Of a DNA stretch of 64,000 nt, positions 34,617 through 42,266 are shown piece by piece (the first letter of the stretch is position 1; each line of letters starts with the position of its first letter). A program made the position numbers and the translations under genes. The DNA lies in NCBI RefSeq assembly GCF_026342735.1, contig NZ_JAPEMM010000002.1, positions 620,001 to 684,000 of the forward strand, read 5' to 3'. Source of the DNA: Streptomyces sp. NBC_00193 (GTDB lineage: Bacteria; Actinomycetota; Actinomycetes; Streptomycetales; Streptomycetaceae). The notes beneath the pieces are model-generated. The model ran no database searches and was not told where the DNA came from. It saw only the letters and a list, made by a program, of their open reading frames with translations.

Positions 34617-36713
34617 CTACCAGGGGCTCGGCGCCGGCGGGGCGACGACCGGCGGGCGGTCGTCGCAGGTGATGGTGTTGGGCAGTTCCCAGCCGGCCAG
34701 CCAGGGTCCCGTGGTGCCGCCGCCGTCGTTGCCGCCACGGTCGAGGAGGGTGAACTCCGAGCCGGTGGCGGGGAAGTTGAAGGAGCCGCAGTTGTTGACG
34801 CCGACGGCTCCGACGTTGCGGGCGTCGACGTTCTCGAAGCTCGCCGATCCGGCCACCCGCGCGCTGACCACGGAGGTGCCGGTGCCGTCGACGCGGACGT
34901 CCTTGAAGTGGACGTTCTCGATGCGCACCTTGTCCTTCACCGGCCAGTCGCTGACCAGCATGATCGCGTTGTAGGTGCTGTCGAGGAAGGAGTTGCCGGT
35001 GACCTGGATGTCGGCCTGGTCGATGCTGCGGTCCAGGGCGTGGAACCAGATCGCGCCGAGCCCGATGTTCCAGTTCAGCTCGTACGTGCCGGAGCGCACG
35101 GTGGTGTTGCCGTCGATCCGCAGGCTGCCGGTGAAGGGTTCGGCTCCGAAGCGGGAGCCGACGTGCAGGGCGCTGCCCTCGCGGACCGGGTCGGCCACGA
35201 GGTTGGCGGTGACGGTGGTGTCGGCGCCGCCGTAGATCGCGATGCCGTTGGCCAGCGTGGGGCTCTGCACGGTGTTGTGGTCGAAGGTGTTGCGGGCGTT
35301 GGTGGTCCTCTCGGCCCACATCGCGAGGCCGTCGTCGCCCGTGTTGCGGACGAAGTTGTCCTGGACGAGGGAGTCGGTGACTCCGGTGTGGAAGTTCAGG
35401 CCGTCGGCGATCTGGTCGGTGATGACGTTGCGGGTGACCTTCACATTGCTCATCGGGCCGTCGAACCAGAGGCCGACCTTGGTGTGGTGGATGTAGAGGG
35501 AGTCGATGGTGGAGTCGCTCATCGCGCCGCCGACTCCGTTGACCTGGTCGGTGTCCACGCGTTCGCGGACGTCGCCCTCGATGGCGAAGCGGGAGAGGTG
35601 GACGCCCCGGCTGCCGCCGTCCGCGGCCTCCTTGCCGTAGAAGCCGACGCCCTTGCCCTTGACGGTGGTGTACCAGCTGCCGGCGCCGGTGAGGGTGACC
35701 CCGTCCACGATGATGTGGCGGTTGACCTGGTAGGTGCCCGGCGGCAGGTAGACCGGGAGCCGGTGGCGCTTGGCGAAGGCGATGGCCCGGTCGATGGCGT
35801 CGGCGGAGTCCCGGCGGCCCGTCGGGTCCGCGCCGAAGAGGAGGGCGTTCGCGGCGGTCGCTTCCACGTGCGGGGCGCCGACGCGCTGCGAGTCGAGCAG
35901 GTCGATCACCGTCCAGGCTGCGGGACTCCCGGCCGGGACGGTGAGACGGACCTTGTCGCCCGCCCGGTGGGTGCGGCCCAGGAGCAGGCGCTGTTCGTCG
36001 TACATGTGGGTGGGACGGAAGGGCTTGGCGATGACCGGGGCCGGGGTGGTGGCCGCCGGGACGCAGCCGCACTCGGTGATCCACCAGTCGGGGTGCAGGA
36101 GGCCGGCCTGCGGGTCGTTGCTGAAGGGGTACTGGTTGTACAGCCAGGAGTACTGCGAGGTCAGCGTCATCGAGCGGCGGTTCTTGCCGTTGACGGTGAC
36201 GTCGAGCGGAGCGGTGATGCCGCCACCGGCGGGGGCGTCGGGAATGCTGTAGCGGACGGTGACGGCGTCGGCCGCCGCGGGCAGGGTGAACTCCACGTAC
36301 TGGCCCGGCTCCAGCTTCACCGCCTTGCGGCCTGAGGCCTCGGCGGGCAGGGAGTACGCGGTGCGGTCGGGACCGATGACCGTGCCGGAGGTGGCGGCGT
36401 TCTCCGCCTCCTGCTCGGCGAAGTCCACCCGGGCGCCGCGGCCCTCGACCAGTGCGGGGTCGAGGGCGGCCCGGGTGACGGCCGTGGGCGCTGCGGGATC
36501 CGCGGCGGCGGGCCGGGCCTCGGCCGCGCCCGCGCCCAGGGCGCCGAGGCCGAGGGCGGACGCTGTGAGCGCCGCCAGGACGGCGGCGGCGCGTGCGGCG
36601 GCGGCCCGGGCGGGGAGGACCCGGGTGGGGACGGCTCTTGTGCTCGCTGCGCCGGCTGCTGCTCGGCTCGCGACGCGGATTGCAGCTCGACTTGCGGCTC
36701 TTCTTGGGGGCAT
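34617..36713 (-). CDS. Secreted right-handed parallel beta-helix protein
   Basis: About 698 residues. The signal peptide is long and Arg/Ala-rich (to about residue 55). A CBM-like beta-sandwich (80-230; VKLEPGQYVEFTLP, YSIPDAPAGGG) is followed by a pectate-lyase/GH28-like parallel beta-helix (about 270-640; the coil repeats include ITDQIADGLNFHTG, NTGDDGLAMWAE, ANGIAIYGG). The DGLNFH/GDDGLA motif resembles the polygalacturonase-like GDD. It is likely a polysaccharide hydrolase or lyase of unknown substrate. An alternate GTG start at 36737 is possible. It ends in the terminator between the MFS gene and itself. Confidence 0.82.
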   Translation of the reverse strand: MPPRRAASRAAIRVASRAAAGAASTRAVPTRVLPARAAAARAAAVLAALTASALGLGALGAGAAEARPAAADPAAPTAVTRAALDPALVEGRGARVDFAEQEAENAATSGTVIGPDRTAYSLPAEASGRKAVKLEPGQYVEFTLPAAADAVTVRYSIPDAPAGGGITAPLDVTVNGKNRRSMTLTSQYSWLYNQYPFSNDPQAGLLHPDWWITECGCVPAATTPAPVIAKPFRPTHMYDEQRLLLGRTHRAGDKVRLTVPAGSPAAWTVIDLLDSQRVGAPHVEATAANALLFGADPTGRRDSADAIDRAIAFAKRHRLPVYLPPGTYQVNRHIIVDGVTLTGAGSWYTTVKGKGVGFYGKEAADGGSRGVHLSRFAIEGDVRERVDTDQVNGVGGAMSDSTIDSLYIHHTKVGLWFDGPMSNVKVTRNVITDQIADGLNFHTGVTDSLVQDNFVRNTGDDGLAMWAERTTNARNTFDHNTVQSPTLANGIAIYGGADTTVTANLVADPVREGSALHVGSRFGAEPFTGSLRIDGNTTVRSGTYELNWNIGLGAIWFHALDRSIDQADIQVTGNSFLDSTYNAIMLVSDWPVKDKVRIENVHFKDVRVDGTGTSVVSARVAGSASFENVDARNVGAVGVNNCGSFNFPATGSEFTLLDRGGNDGGGTTGPWLAGWELPNTITCDDRPPVVAPPAPSPW

Positions 36714-36850
36714 GGCCGGGACAGTAGGACCCCGCACGGAAACACGGCAATACTCGTGCAGGATTCTTCTGTTTCTTGTCGAGTTTTTCCAATGATCCGT
36801 GACGTGGCAGACGTCTGCGCCTAGGCCTACCGTGGGATCGGGAGGGCCTC

Positions 36851-37507
36851 ATGTGCTGGAGCGCGACGGCCGATCTGACGGCGGGCACGGTCATCACCGC
36901 CGTCGGGATCGCCTGCCTGGCCCGGACCCGCCGCCCGCGGGACCTGCCCGTCGCGGCGCTCCCGCTGATCCTGGGCGCGCACCAGCTGATCGAGGCCGCC
37001 GTCTGGCGCTCCGGCGGCGGCTGCGGCCCGGCCACGACCGCCTGGGCGGTGATCGCCCTCCCGCTGCTGCCCGCATGGGTGCCGCTCGGGGTGCTGCTCG
37101 CCGCTGCGCCCGAGCTCAGGCCCCGGCTGTGGCTGCCGGCCGCCGCCGGACTCGCCACCGGCGCGTACCTCGCGTACTGCCTGGCGACCCGTCCGGTGAG
37201 CGCCGAGATCCGCGGCCACACCCTCGGGTACGGGGTGAACGTTCCGTGGATGCCGCTGGCCCTGGCGGGCTATCTGTTCGCCACGCTCGGCGCCCTGGCC
37301 CTCTCGGGGGACCGCCGGCTGCGCCTCCTCGGCGCCCTCCTGGCGGCCGGGGCCCTCGCCTGCGCCGCCCTGTGGCGGCTGGAGTTCGCCTCCACCTGGT
37401 GCGCCTTCGCGGCGGCCGCCTCGACGCTGATCCTGGTCTGGACCGGCGGGCGCGCGCGTTCCCCTTCTGTACGCGAGGGGGCCCGGCGGGGTGCGCCGAA
37501 CCTGTAA
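36851..37507 (+). CDS. DUF6629 membrane protein
   Basis: A 218-residue membrane protein with seven hydrophobic segments. The N-terminus MCWSATADLTAGTVITAVG and the GAHQLIEAAVW motif after the second helix are the hallmarks of DUF6629. Function is unknown. GGGAGGG lies upstream of the ATG at 36851. It is divergent from the beta-helix gene and 449 bases ahead of the cholesterol oxidase gene. Confidence 0.85.
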   Translation: MCWSATADLTAGTVITAVGIACLARTRRPRDLPVAALPLILGAHQLIEAAVWRSGGGCGPATTAWAVIALPLLPAWVPLGVLLAAAPELRPRLWLPAAAGLATGAYLAYCLATRPVSAEIRGHTLGYGVNVPWMPLALAGYLFATLGALALSGDRRLRLLGALLAAGALACAALWRLEFASTWCAFAAAASTLILVWTGGRARSPSVREGARRGAPNL

Positions 37508-37611
37508 CAGCGGCCCGGGCGCGGAACAGGAGCACCTGCCGAAGGTAAAAAGATTCGCGCGCCGATCACGGGCCCACCTTGCGGTTTGTCGCTTTTCGGC
37601 CCCGGAGCCCG

Positions 37612-37682
37612 CGGGATGCAGCCACGACGGAGTGGCTGGGTGCGCCGAGCACCCCGCCACCCCGGAGCGGCGCGGCATCCCG
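37612..37682 (+). ncRNA. Candidate structured RNA, four-way junction
   Basis: Outer stem CGGGATGC/GCATCCCG (37612-37619 with 37675-37682). Directly inside are three hairpins with no spacer: AGCCAC/GTGGCT with loop GACGGA (37620-37637), GGGTGC/GCACCC with loop GCCGA (37638-37654), and CGCC/GGCG (37655-37672). All pairs in the first three stems are perfect. It is not a tRNA, because it has no T-loop and the arms are the wrong lengths. I do not recognise a known riboswitch class. Confidence 0.6.
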
Positions 37683-37916
37683 TAACGCGTTCGACTTCTG
37701 ACGTGGTGGATTCGGGCGGACACGCCTCGGCCGCGCGGCCCTCCTCGCCGCCGTTTCCGTCACTGCAGGATGACCGGCCGTGCACAGCGGGTGGTCGTTC
37801 CCAGCGTCCGATGGGACTTTCGACGCCGTCGCGCGGGCCTCGAACCGGCACCGCCCACGGCTGCCGCCGGCGAAAGACGCCTTGACGTATCTAGTGACTT
37901 CGCAAGCACTCGGCAG

Positions 37917-37930
37917 TAGAACTCGTTCTC
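37917..37930. promoter_or_regulatory. KstR-like operator
   Basis: TAGAACTCGTTCTC matches 13 of 14 positions of the KstR consensus TnnAACnnGTTnnA; only the last base (C for A) differs. The core AGAAC-TC-GTTCT is a perfect palindrome. It lies 26 bases before the cholesterol oxidase ATG. KstR is the TetR-family repressor of sterol catabolism in actinobacteria. The kstR gene is not in the window. Confidence 0.65.
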
Positions 37931-37956
37931 ATTCCGCCTAGAGTGAGGAAGCTCAC

Positions 37957-39612
37957 ATGAGCGACAAAGGCCTGCACAAAACGAACCAGAACGGCGTCTC
38001 CCGTCGAGGATTTCTCGGTAGAACGGGTTCCATCCTGGGTGCAATGGCCCTCGCGGGTCAGATCGCCCCGTCTCAGGCCCAGGCCGCCACGGCCGGCGCG
38101 GCCGCCGCCGGCCCGATCGACAACGGAGCGCACGTACCGGCCCTCGTGATCGGTACCGGGTACGGCGGTTCCGTCGCCGCCCTGCGGCTCGCCCAGGCCG
38201 GCGTCGACGTCCACATGATCGAAATGGGCATGGCCTGGGACACCCCGGGCTCGGACGGCAAGATCTTCTGCAACACGACCACCCCGGACTACCGCGCGTA
38301 CTGGCTCCGCACCAAGACCAAGGCGCCGCTGAGCAACTTCCTGGGCTTCCCCATCGACAAGGCCGTCCCGCGCTACACCGGCATCCTGGACGCCGAGGAG
38401 ATGGGCGGGATCATCGTCTACCAGGGCCGCGGCGTCGGCGGCGGCTCGCTGGTCAACGGCGGCATGGCGGTCACCCCGAAGCGCGCGAACTTCGGCGCCG
38501 TCCTGCCGACCGTGAACGCGGACGAGATGTACGACACCTACTACCCGCGCGCCAACGCGGGCCTCGGGGTCAGCCTGATCGACCCGGCCTGGTTCGAGAG
38601 CGTCGACTGTTACCAGTTCTCCCGCGTGGGCCGCAAGCACGCCCAGCGGGCCGGGTTCCCCTTCGTCTTCGTCCCGGACGTGTACGACTGGGACTACATG
38701 GAGCAGGAAGCGGCCGGGACCGTCCCCAAGTCCGCCGTCGCCGGTGAGATCCTCTACGGCAACAACGCCGGCAAGAAGTCCCTCCAGCAGACCTACATCG
38801 CCCAGGCCAAGGCCACCGGCAAGGTCACCATCTCGCCCCTGCACAAGGTGACTTCGGTCTCCCCGGCCTCCGGCGGCGGGTACACGGTCGTCATCGACCA
38901 GATCAACACCACCGGCGACACCGTGGGCACCAAGACCGTCGTCGCGGACAAGGTGTTCTTCGCGGCCGGCAGCGTCGGCACCAGCAAGCTGCTCGTCCGG
39001 CTCAAGGCCACCGGCGCCCTGCCCAACCTGAACAACGAGATCGGCAAGGGCTGGGGCGACAACGGCAACGTCATGTGCGGCCGGGCCAACCACATGTGGG
39101 ACGCGACCGGCAAGGTGCAGGCTTCCATCCCCTGCGGCGGCATCGACAACTGGGACGCGGGCGGCGCCTTCGCCGAGGTGGCGCCGCTGCCGACCGGCAT
39201 CGAGACGTACGCCTCGTTCTACCTGTCGATCACGAAGAACCCGAACCGCGCGGAGTTCACGTACAACGCCTCGACGGGCGGGGTCGAGCTGAACTGGCAG
39301 ACGGCCTGGAAGGCTCCGTCCATCGCCATGGCGAAGACCATCTTCGACAAGATCAACTCGAAGGAGGGGACGATCTACCGGACCGACCTCTTCGGCACCA
39401 ACAAGATCTGGGGCGACCACCTCACCTACCACCCCCTCGGCGGCGCGGTCCTGGACAAGGCCACCGACAACTACGGCCGTCTGCACGGCTACACCGGCCT
39501 GTACGTCATCGACGGCGCGCTGATCCCCGGCAACACCAGCGTCAACCCGTTCGTCACCATCACGGCGCTCGCCGAGCGCAACATCGAGAAGATCATCGCC
39601 ACCGACATGTAA
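37957..39612 (+). CDS. choA: Cholesterol oxidase, Tat-exported GMC flavoenzyme
   Basis: A 551-residue protein. The Tat signal has SRRGFLGR and cleaves near QAQA-ATA (about residue 44). The FAD-binding motif is IGTGYGGSVAALRLAQAG. Catalytic residues of class I cholesterol oxidases are present: Glu407 (FAEVAP), His492 (TYHPLGG) and Asn530 (TSVNPF), corresponding to E361/H447/N485 of the Streptomyces SA-COO enzyme. It oxidises the 3-beta-hydroxyl of cholesterol and isomerises to cholest-4-en-3-one, making H2O2, outside the cell. GTGAGGAAG lies upstream. A KstR-like site lies just upstream. Confidence 0.95.
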   Translation: MSDKGLHKTNQNGVSRRGFLGRTGSILGAMALAGQIAPSQAQAATAGAAAAGPIDNGAHVPALVIGTGYGGSVAALRLAQAGVDVHMIEMGMAWDTPGSDGKIFCNTTTPDYRAYWLRTKTKAPLSNFLGFPIDKAVPRYTGILDAEEMGGIIVYQGRGVGGGSLVNGGMAVTPKRANFGAVLPTVNADEMYDTYYPRANAGLGVSLIDPAWFESVDCYQFSRVGRKHAQRAGFPFVFVPDVYDWDYMEQEAAGTVPKSAVAGEILYGNNAGKKSLQQTYIAQAKATGKVTISPLHKVTSVSPASGGGYTVVIDQINTTGDTVGTKTVVADKVFFAAGSVGTSKLLVRLKATGALPNLNNEIGKGWGDNGNVMCGRANHMWDATGKVQASIPCGGIDNWDAGGAFAEVAPLPTGIETYASFYLSITKNPNRAEFTYNASTGGVELNWQTAWKAPSIAMAKTIFDKINSKEGTIYRTDLFGTNKIWGDHLTYHPLGGAVLDKATDNYGRLHGYTGLYVIDGALIPGNTSVNPFVTITALAERNIEKIIATDM

Positions 39613-39633
39613 GGGCGGCGGACAGCACGAAGG

Positions 39634-39664
39634 CCGGGGCCGTCGGACTCTCCGACGGCCCCGG
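39634..39664 (+). terminator. Terminator hairpin after cholesterol oxidase
   Basis: A perfect 14-base stem CCGGGGCCGTCGGA/TCCGACGGCCCCGG with the loop CTC begins 22 bases after the stop codon. It may also serve the convergent CMD gene. Confidence 0.9.
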
Positions 39665-39708
39665 ACCCGTGTGCGCACCGCACGCGCTCCGCGCTCGGCG
39701 GCCCGCGC

Positions 39709-40188
39709 TCAGTGGCCCGGCAGCACGCAGACGCTGTCCAGGCCGAGCACGTGGTTGAGCCGGCCGAAGGCCAGCCAGGAGCCGATGCTCATCGTCAGCT
39801 CCACGATCTCCACCTGGCTGTAGCGGGCCGTCATCCGCTCCCAGAACTCCTCGTCCAGGCCGTGGTGGTCCAGGCAGTACCGCTCCGCGTACTCCGCCGC
39901 GAGCCGGGTGCGCTCGTCGAAGCGGTCCGTGGTGCGCCACTCGGTGACGGCCTCGGGGAACTCGTCCTCGACCTTCTCCCCGTCCCGGTCCGTGCGCCAG
40001 TCCAGGCAGAAGATGCAGCCGTTGATCTGCGCGACGCGCAGCCGCGCCGCCTCGAACTCCCGCAGCCCCAGGGTGGTGTGGGCGTACACCGACAGGGAGA
40101 AGTTGGCGGCGGCCATGCCGATGCCGGGGACCAGGTCGCCCCACACGTACTCGATGGGGTGCTGGCCTTCGGGTATGTCGATCCTCAT
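39709..40188 (-). CDS. Carboxymuconolactone decarboxylase (AhpD-like) family
   Basis: A 159-residue all-helical protein. Family marks are RLRVAQINGCIFCLDWRTD, with a CxxC pair, and RTRLAAEYAERYC further on. CxxC members act as peroxidase/thiol redox proteins (AhpD-like); others are decarboxylases. The usual proton-relay His after the CxxC appears as a Trp/Arg segment, so the activity is uncertain. The ATG at 40188 overlaps the stop of the upstream dehydrogenase (ATGA). Confidence 0.85.
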   Translation of the reverse strand: MRIDIPEGQHPIEYVWGDLVPGIGMAAANFSLSVYAHTTLGLREFEAARLRVAQINGCIFCLDWRTDRDGEKVEDEFPEAVTEWRTTDRFDERTRLAAEYAERYCLDHHGLDEEFWERMTARYSQVEIVELTMSIGSWLAFGRLNHVLGLDSVCVLPGH

Positions 40189-41267
40189 GACAGTTTCCTT
40201 CCGAGTTTGCCGACGGCGGGGCGCAGGGGGACGTCCAGGGCGTCGTAGAGCCCCGGTTCGGCTTCCACCAGCCAGTCGATGGCTCCGACGAGGCGCCCGA
40301 CGGCGGTGGCGTTGCCTCCGGCGGAGCGGTTCTCGCCCTCGTCGGTGGCCTCGATGGTGACCTCGATGTGCGGGCGGCCCTCGATGATCACCCGGTGGGC
40401 GCCGTCGCCGCCGTCGGGCGGGGTCGGCCAGTCGGGCGCGCAGGAGGCGTGGATGCGGGTGACGTGCTCGATGACGATGCGGGGTTCGCCCTCGACGATC
40501 CCTTGCACCTCGAAGCGGATGGCACCCTGGGTGCCTCCCTCGAACTCCCCCATCGTGCGCGTGGTGACGGTGGCGTCGAGGGCGCGGCGCTCCACGGTCT
40601 CGCGTATGTCGTCGAGTTCGACGCCCAGGGCCCGGGCCATCATCCGGATCTGCCCGCCCCACACCATGGTCGGGATGGACGGCATGAGCATCATCGGCTC
40701 GTAGTCCATGGGCTGGCCCATGCCGATGAGGTAGCGGACGGAGTCCGGCTGGTCGTAGGTGGAGTAGTCGAAGATCTCCTGGCACCGGATGACGTCGATC
40801 CGGGTGCCGAGCCCGCTGAGCAGCAGCGGGAGCACGTCGTTGCCCCAGCCGGGGTCGACGCCGGAGGCGAAGAGCGAACCGCCGCCCTCCGCGACCGCGG
40901 CGGTCACCGGATCGAGGAACTCCGGTGGGGCGCTGCGGTAGTCGTAGAGCGGATAGAGGGCGGGGCTCACGACGACGGCGCCGGAGCGGATCGCCCGGGT
41001 GATGTCGGCGAGCGCGTCGTCGGGGCGGATGTCGCCGGACGCCGCGTAGACGACCGCCTGCGGACGGGCCGCGAGGACCGCCTCGATGTCGTCGGTGGCC
41101 GCGACGCCCGTCTCGTAGTCGAGTTCGCCGAGTTCACCGGCGTCGCGGCCGACCTTTTCTGGATCGTGGACGATGACGGCGGCCAACTTCAGCGCCGGAT
41201 GGGCCTCTACGGCACGGATGGCCAAACGGCCGACGTTGCCGGTACCCCAGACAACCGTGGAAATCAT
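40185..41267 (-). CDS. DHDPR-like NAD(P)-dependent dehydrogenase
   Basis: A 360-residue protein with an N-terminal Rossmann fold (VVWGTGNVGRLAIRAV at 5-20) and a C-terminal domain like dihydrodipicolinate reductase/amine dehydrogenase family members. FASGVDPGWGNDVLPLLL is a family mark. In actinobacteria such proteins are often found in or near sterol and lipid genes. Substrate is unknown. It starts a two-gene operon with the CMD gene, lying on the opposite strand from cholesterol oxidase but beside it. Confidence 0.82.
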   Translation of the reverse strand: MISTVVWGTGNVGRLAIRAVEAHPALKLAAVIVHDPEKVGRDAGELGELDYETGVAATDDIEAVLAARPQAVVYAASGDIRPDDALADITRAIRSGAVVVSPALYPLYDYRSAPPEFLDPVTAAVAEGGGSLFASGVDPGWGNDVLPLLLSGLGTRIDVIRCQEIFDYSTYDQPDSVRYLIGMGQPMDYEPMMLMPSIPTMVWGGQIRMMARALGVELDDIRETVERRALDATVTTRTMGEFEGGTQGAIRFEVQGIVEGEPRIVIEHVTRIHASCAPDWPTPPDGGDGAHRVIIEGRPHIEVTIEATDEGENRSAGGNATAVGRLVGAIDWLVEAEPGLYDALDVPLRPAVGKLGRKLS

Positions 41268-41284
41268 GCGCGGAGGGTAGCTTC

Positions 41285-41301
41285 AGGACCTGTAGGTTCC
41301 T
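41285..41301. promoter_or_regulatory. Imperfect dyad upstream of the DHDPR-like gene
   Basis: AGGACCT-GT-AGGTTCCT (arms 41285-41291 and 41294-41301, differing by one base) lies 18 bases upstream of the ATG of the DHDPR-like gene. It may be an operator; it does not fit the KstR consensus. Confidence 0.35.
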
Positions 41302-41331
41302 AGAGCCGTGTACGGAAATTCCGGCCCGCTG

Positions 41332-41508
41332 TCACTGGTTTTGCGCACCCAGCACGAAGAGCAGGTAGACGAAGAACGCGAACAAGTGGCCCACGAACAA
41401 ATAGGCGATGAGCCGGATGATGAGACCGCGCGGGAACTTCGACTGCTGCGCCTGCTTCGTGTCCGGCGCCTGCGCGTCCTGAGCCTGCGTGTCCTGCGTA
41501 TCGGGCAT
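41332..41508 (-). CDS. Small membrane protein, DUF6126
   Basis: A 58-residue protein. It has a Gln/Asp-rich N-terminus (22 residues), then a single helix within FPRGLIIRLIAYLFVGH and the following LFAFFVYLLFVLGA. This matches DUF6126 of Streptomyces. It lies 17 bases after the XRE-cupin gene and almost always occurs as its partner. Function is unknown; one idea is that it tethers or senses for the regulator. Confidence 0.8.
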   Translation of the reverse strand: MPDTQDTQAQDAQAPDTKQAQQSKFPRGLIIRLIAYLFVGHLFAFFVYLLFVLGAQNQ

Positions 41509-41525
41509 GGCGTACGGCTCCTCGC

Positions 41526-42191
41526 CTATCGGTGGTGTGTGGTCGTGCCGGTGCCGCCGCCGAGGCACAGACCGGCGAGGCTGCTCTGCAGCAGGGTGTG
41601 GACGAACAGCAGCTCCGCCCCGGAGGTCGAGGCCGCGCCGATCCGGTGCGCGGTGAGCGAGTCGAAGTGCGCGCTGTCCCCGGGCTCCAGCAGGTACTCG
41701 GTCTCCCCCAGGTGCAGCCGCAGCCGCCCCTGCAGCACGTACAGCCACTCCTCCCCCGGATGTACGCGGACCAGCTCGCCCTGGCTGCGGCCGTAGGGGA
41801 CGTGCACGCGCAGCGCCTGCATCCCGCGGCCGGAGCCGCCGGCCTGCCAGTAGGTCCAGCCGTCCGCCTCGCGGGCGCCCGGCCCGCCGGCCCGTACGAT
41901 GGGATCAGCTACGGCCGGGGTCTCCCCGAGCAGCTCCGAGACCGTCGTGCCGTACGTGCGGGCGAGCCCGAGCAGCAGCGGCAGCGAGGGCTGGCGGCGG
42001 CCGGTCTCCAGCCGCGACAGGTGCGCCGGCGAGAGCCGGGCCCGGGCGGCGGCGGCCTCCAGGGTGAGCCCGGCCCGGCGGCGCAGATCGCGCAGCTGCG
42101 GGGCCACGGTGGGCAGCTCGGCGTCGGGGGCGGTGGCATCGGGGGTTGGGTCGGCCGCTTCGTCGGGGCCGGGGGCAGGACCGGTTGTCAT
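41526..42191 (-). CDS. XRE-cupin transcriptional regulator
   Basis: A 221-residue regulator with an acidic disordered N-terminus (1-28). The HTH (about 30-85: LRDLRRRAGLTLEAAAARAR, LSRLETGRRQPSLPLLL) is followed by a C-terminal cupin barrel (about 115-210: VHPGEEWLYVLQGRLRL, LEPGDSAHFDSLTAHR). It senses a small ligand in the cupin. Two copies of a 15-base dyad just upstream make autoregulation likely. The ATG at 42191 is used. It is in an operon with the DUF6126 gene. Confidence 0.88.
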   Translation of the reverse strand: MTTGPAPGPDEAADPTPDATAPDAELPTVAPQLRDLRRRAGLTLEAAAARARLSPAHLSRLETGRRQPSLPLLLGLARTYGTTVSELLGETPAVADPIVRAGGPGAREADGWTYWQAGGSGRGMQALRVHVPYGRSQGELVRVHPGEEWLYVLQGRLRLHLGETEYLLEPGDSAHFDSLTAHRIGAASTSGAELLFVHTLLQSSLAGLCLGGGTGTTTHHR

Positions 42192-42211
42192 GCCCCGATT
42201 GAGCCAGATAC

Positions 42212-42247
42212 TTACCTCCCTGGCAATCCACCTTGCCTCTGAGGCAA
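42212..42247. promoter_or_regulatory. Tandem XRE operator, two 15-base sites, period 21
   Basis: TTGCCTCTGAGGCAA (42233-42247) is a near-perfect dyad (7-base arms), and TTACCTCCCTGGCAA (42212-42226) is a weaker copy, 6 bases apart. The 21-base period equals two helical turns, so two dimers would bind on the same face. They cover the likely promoter of the XRE-cupin gene. Confidence 0.7.
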
Positions 42248-42266
42248 ATCACCCCACCTCTCCCCC

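Larger units (their letters stand above)
37508..37956. other. 449-base non-coding region before cholesterol oxidase
   Basis: I found no credible gene. It holds a four-way-junction RNA candidate (37612-37682), TTGACG at 37882-37887 as a possible -35, and a KstR-like operator (37917-37930). The rest shows no repeat or hairpin worth listing. The long leader suggests post-transcriptional control or a separate small RNA. Confidence 0.7.

Noticed and set aside
37612..37682. A tRNA reading of the four-way junction
   Set aside because: No T-loop (TTCGA), no CCA-like end, and arm lengths and the variable region do not fit a tRNA.
37612..37682. A c-di-AMP (ydaO-type) or cobalamin riboswitch
   Set aside because: The conserved core motifs of those classes are not present in the element as far as I can recognise. 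A covariance-model search would decide.
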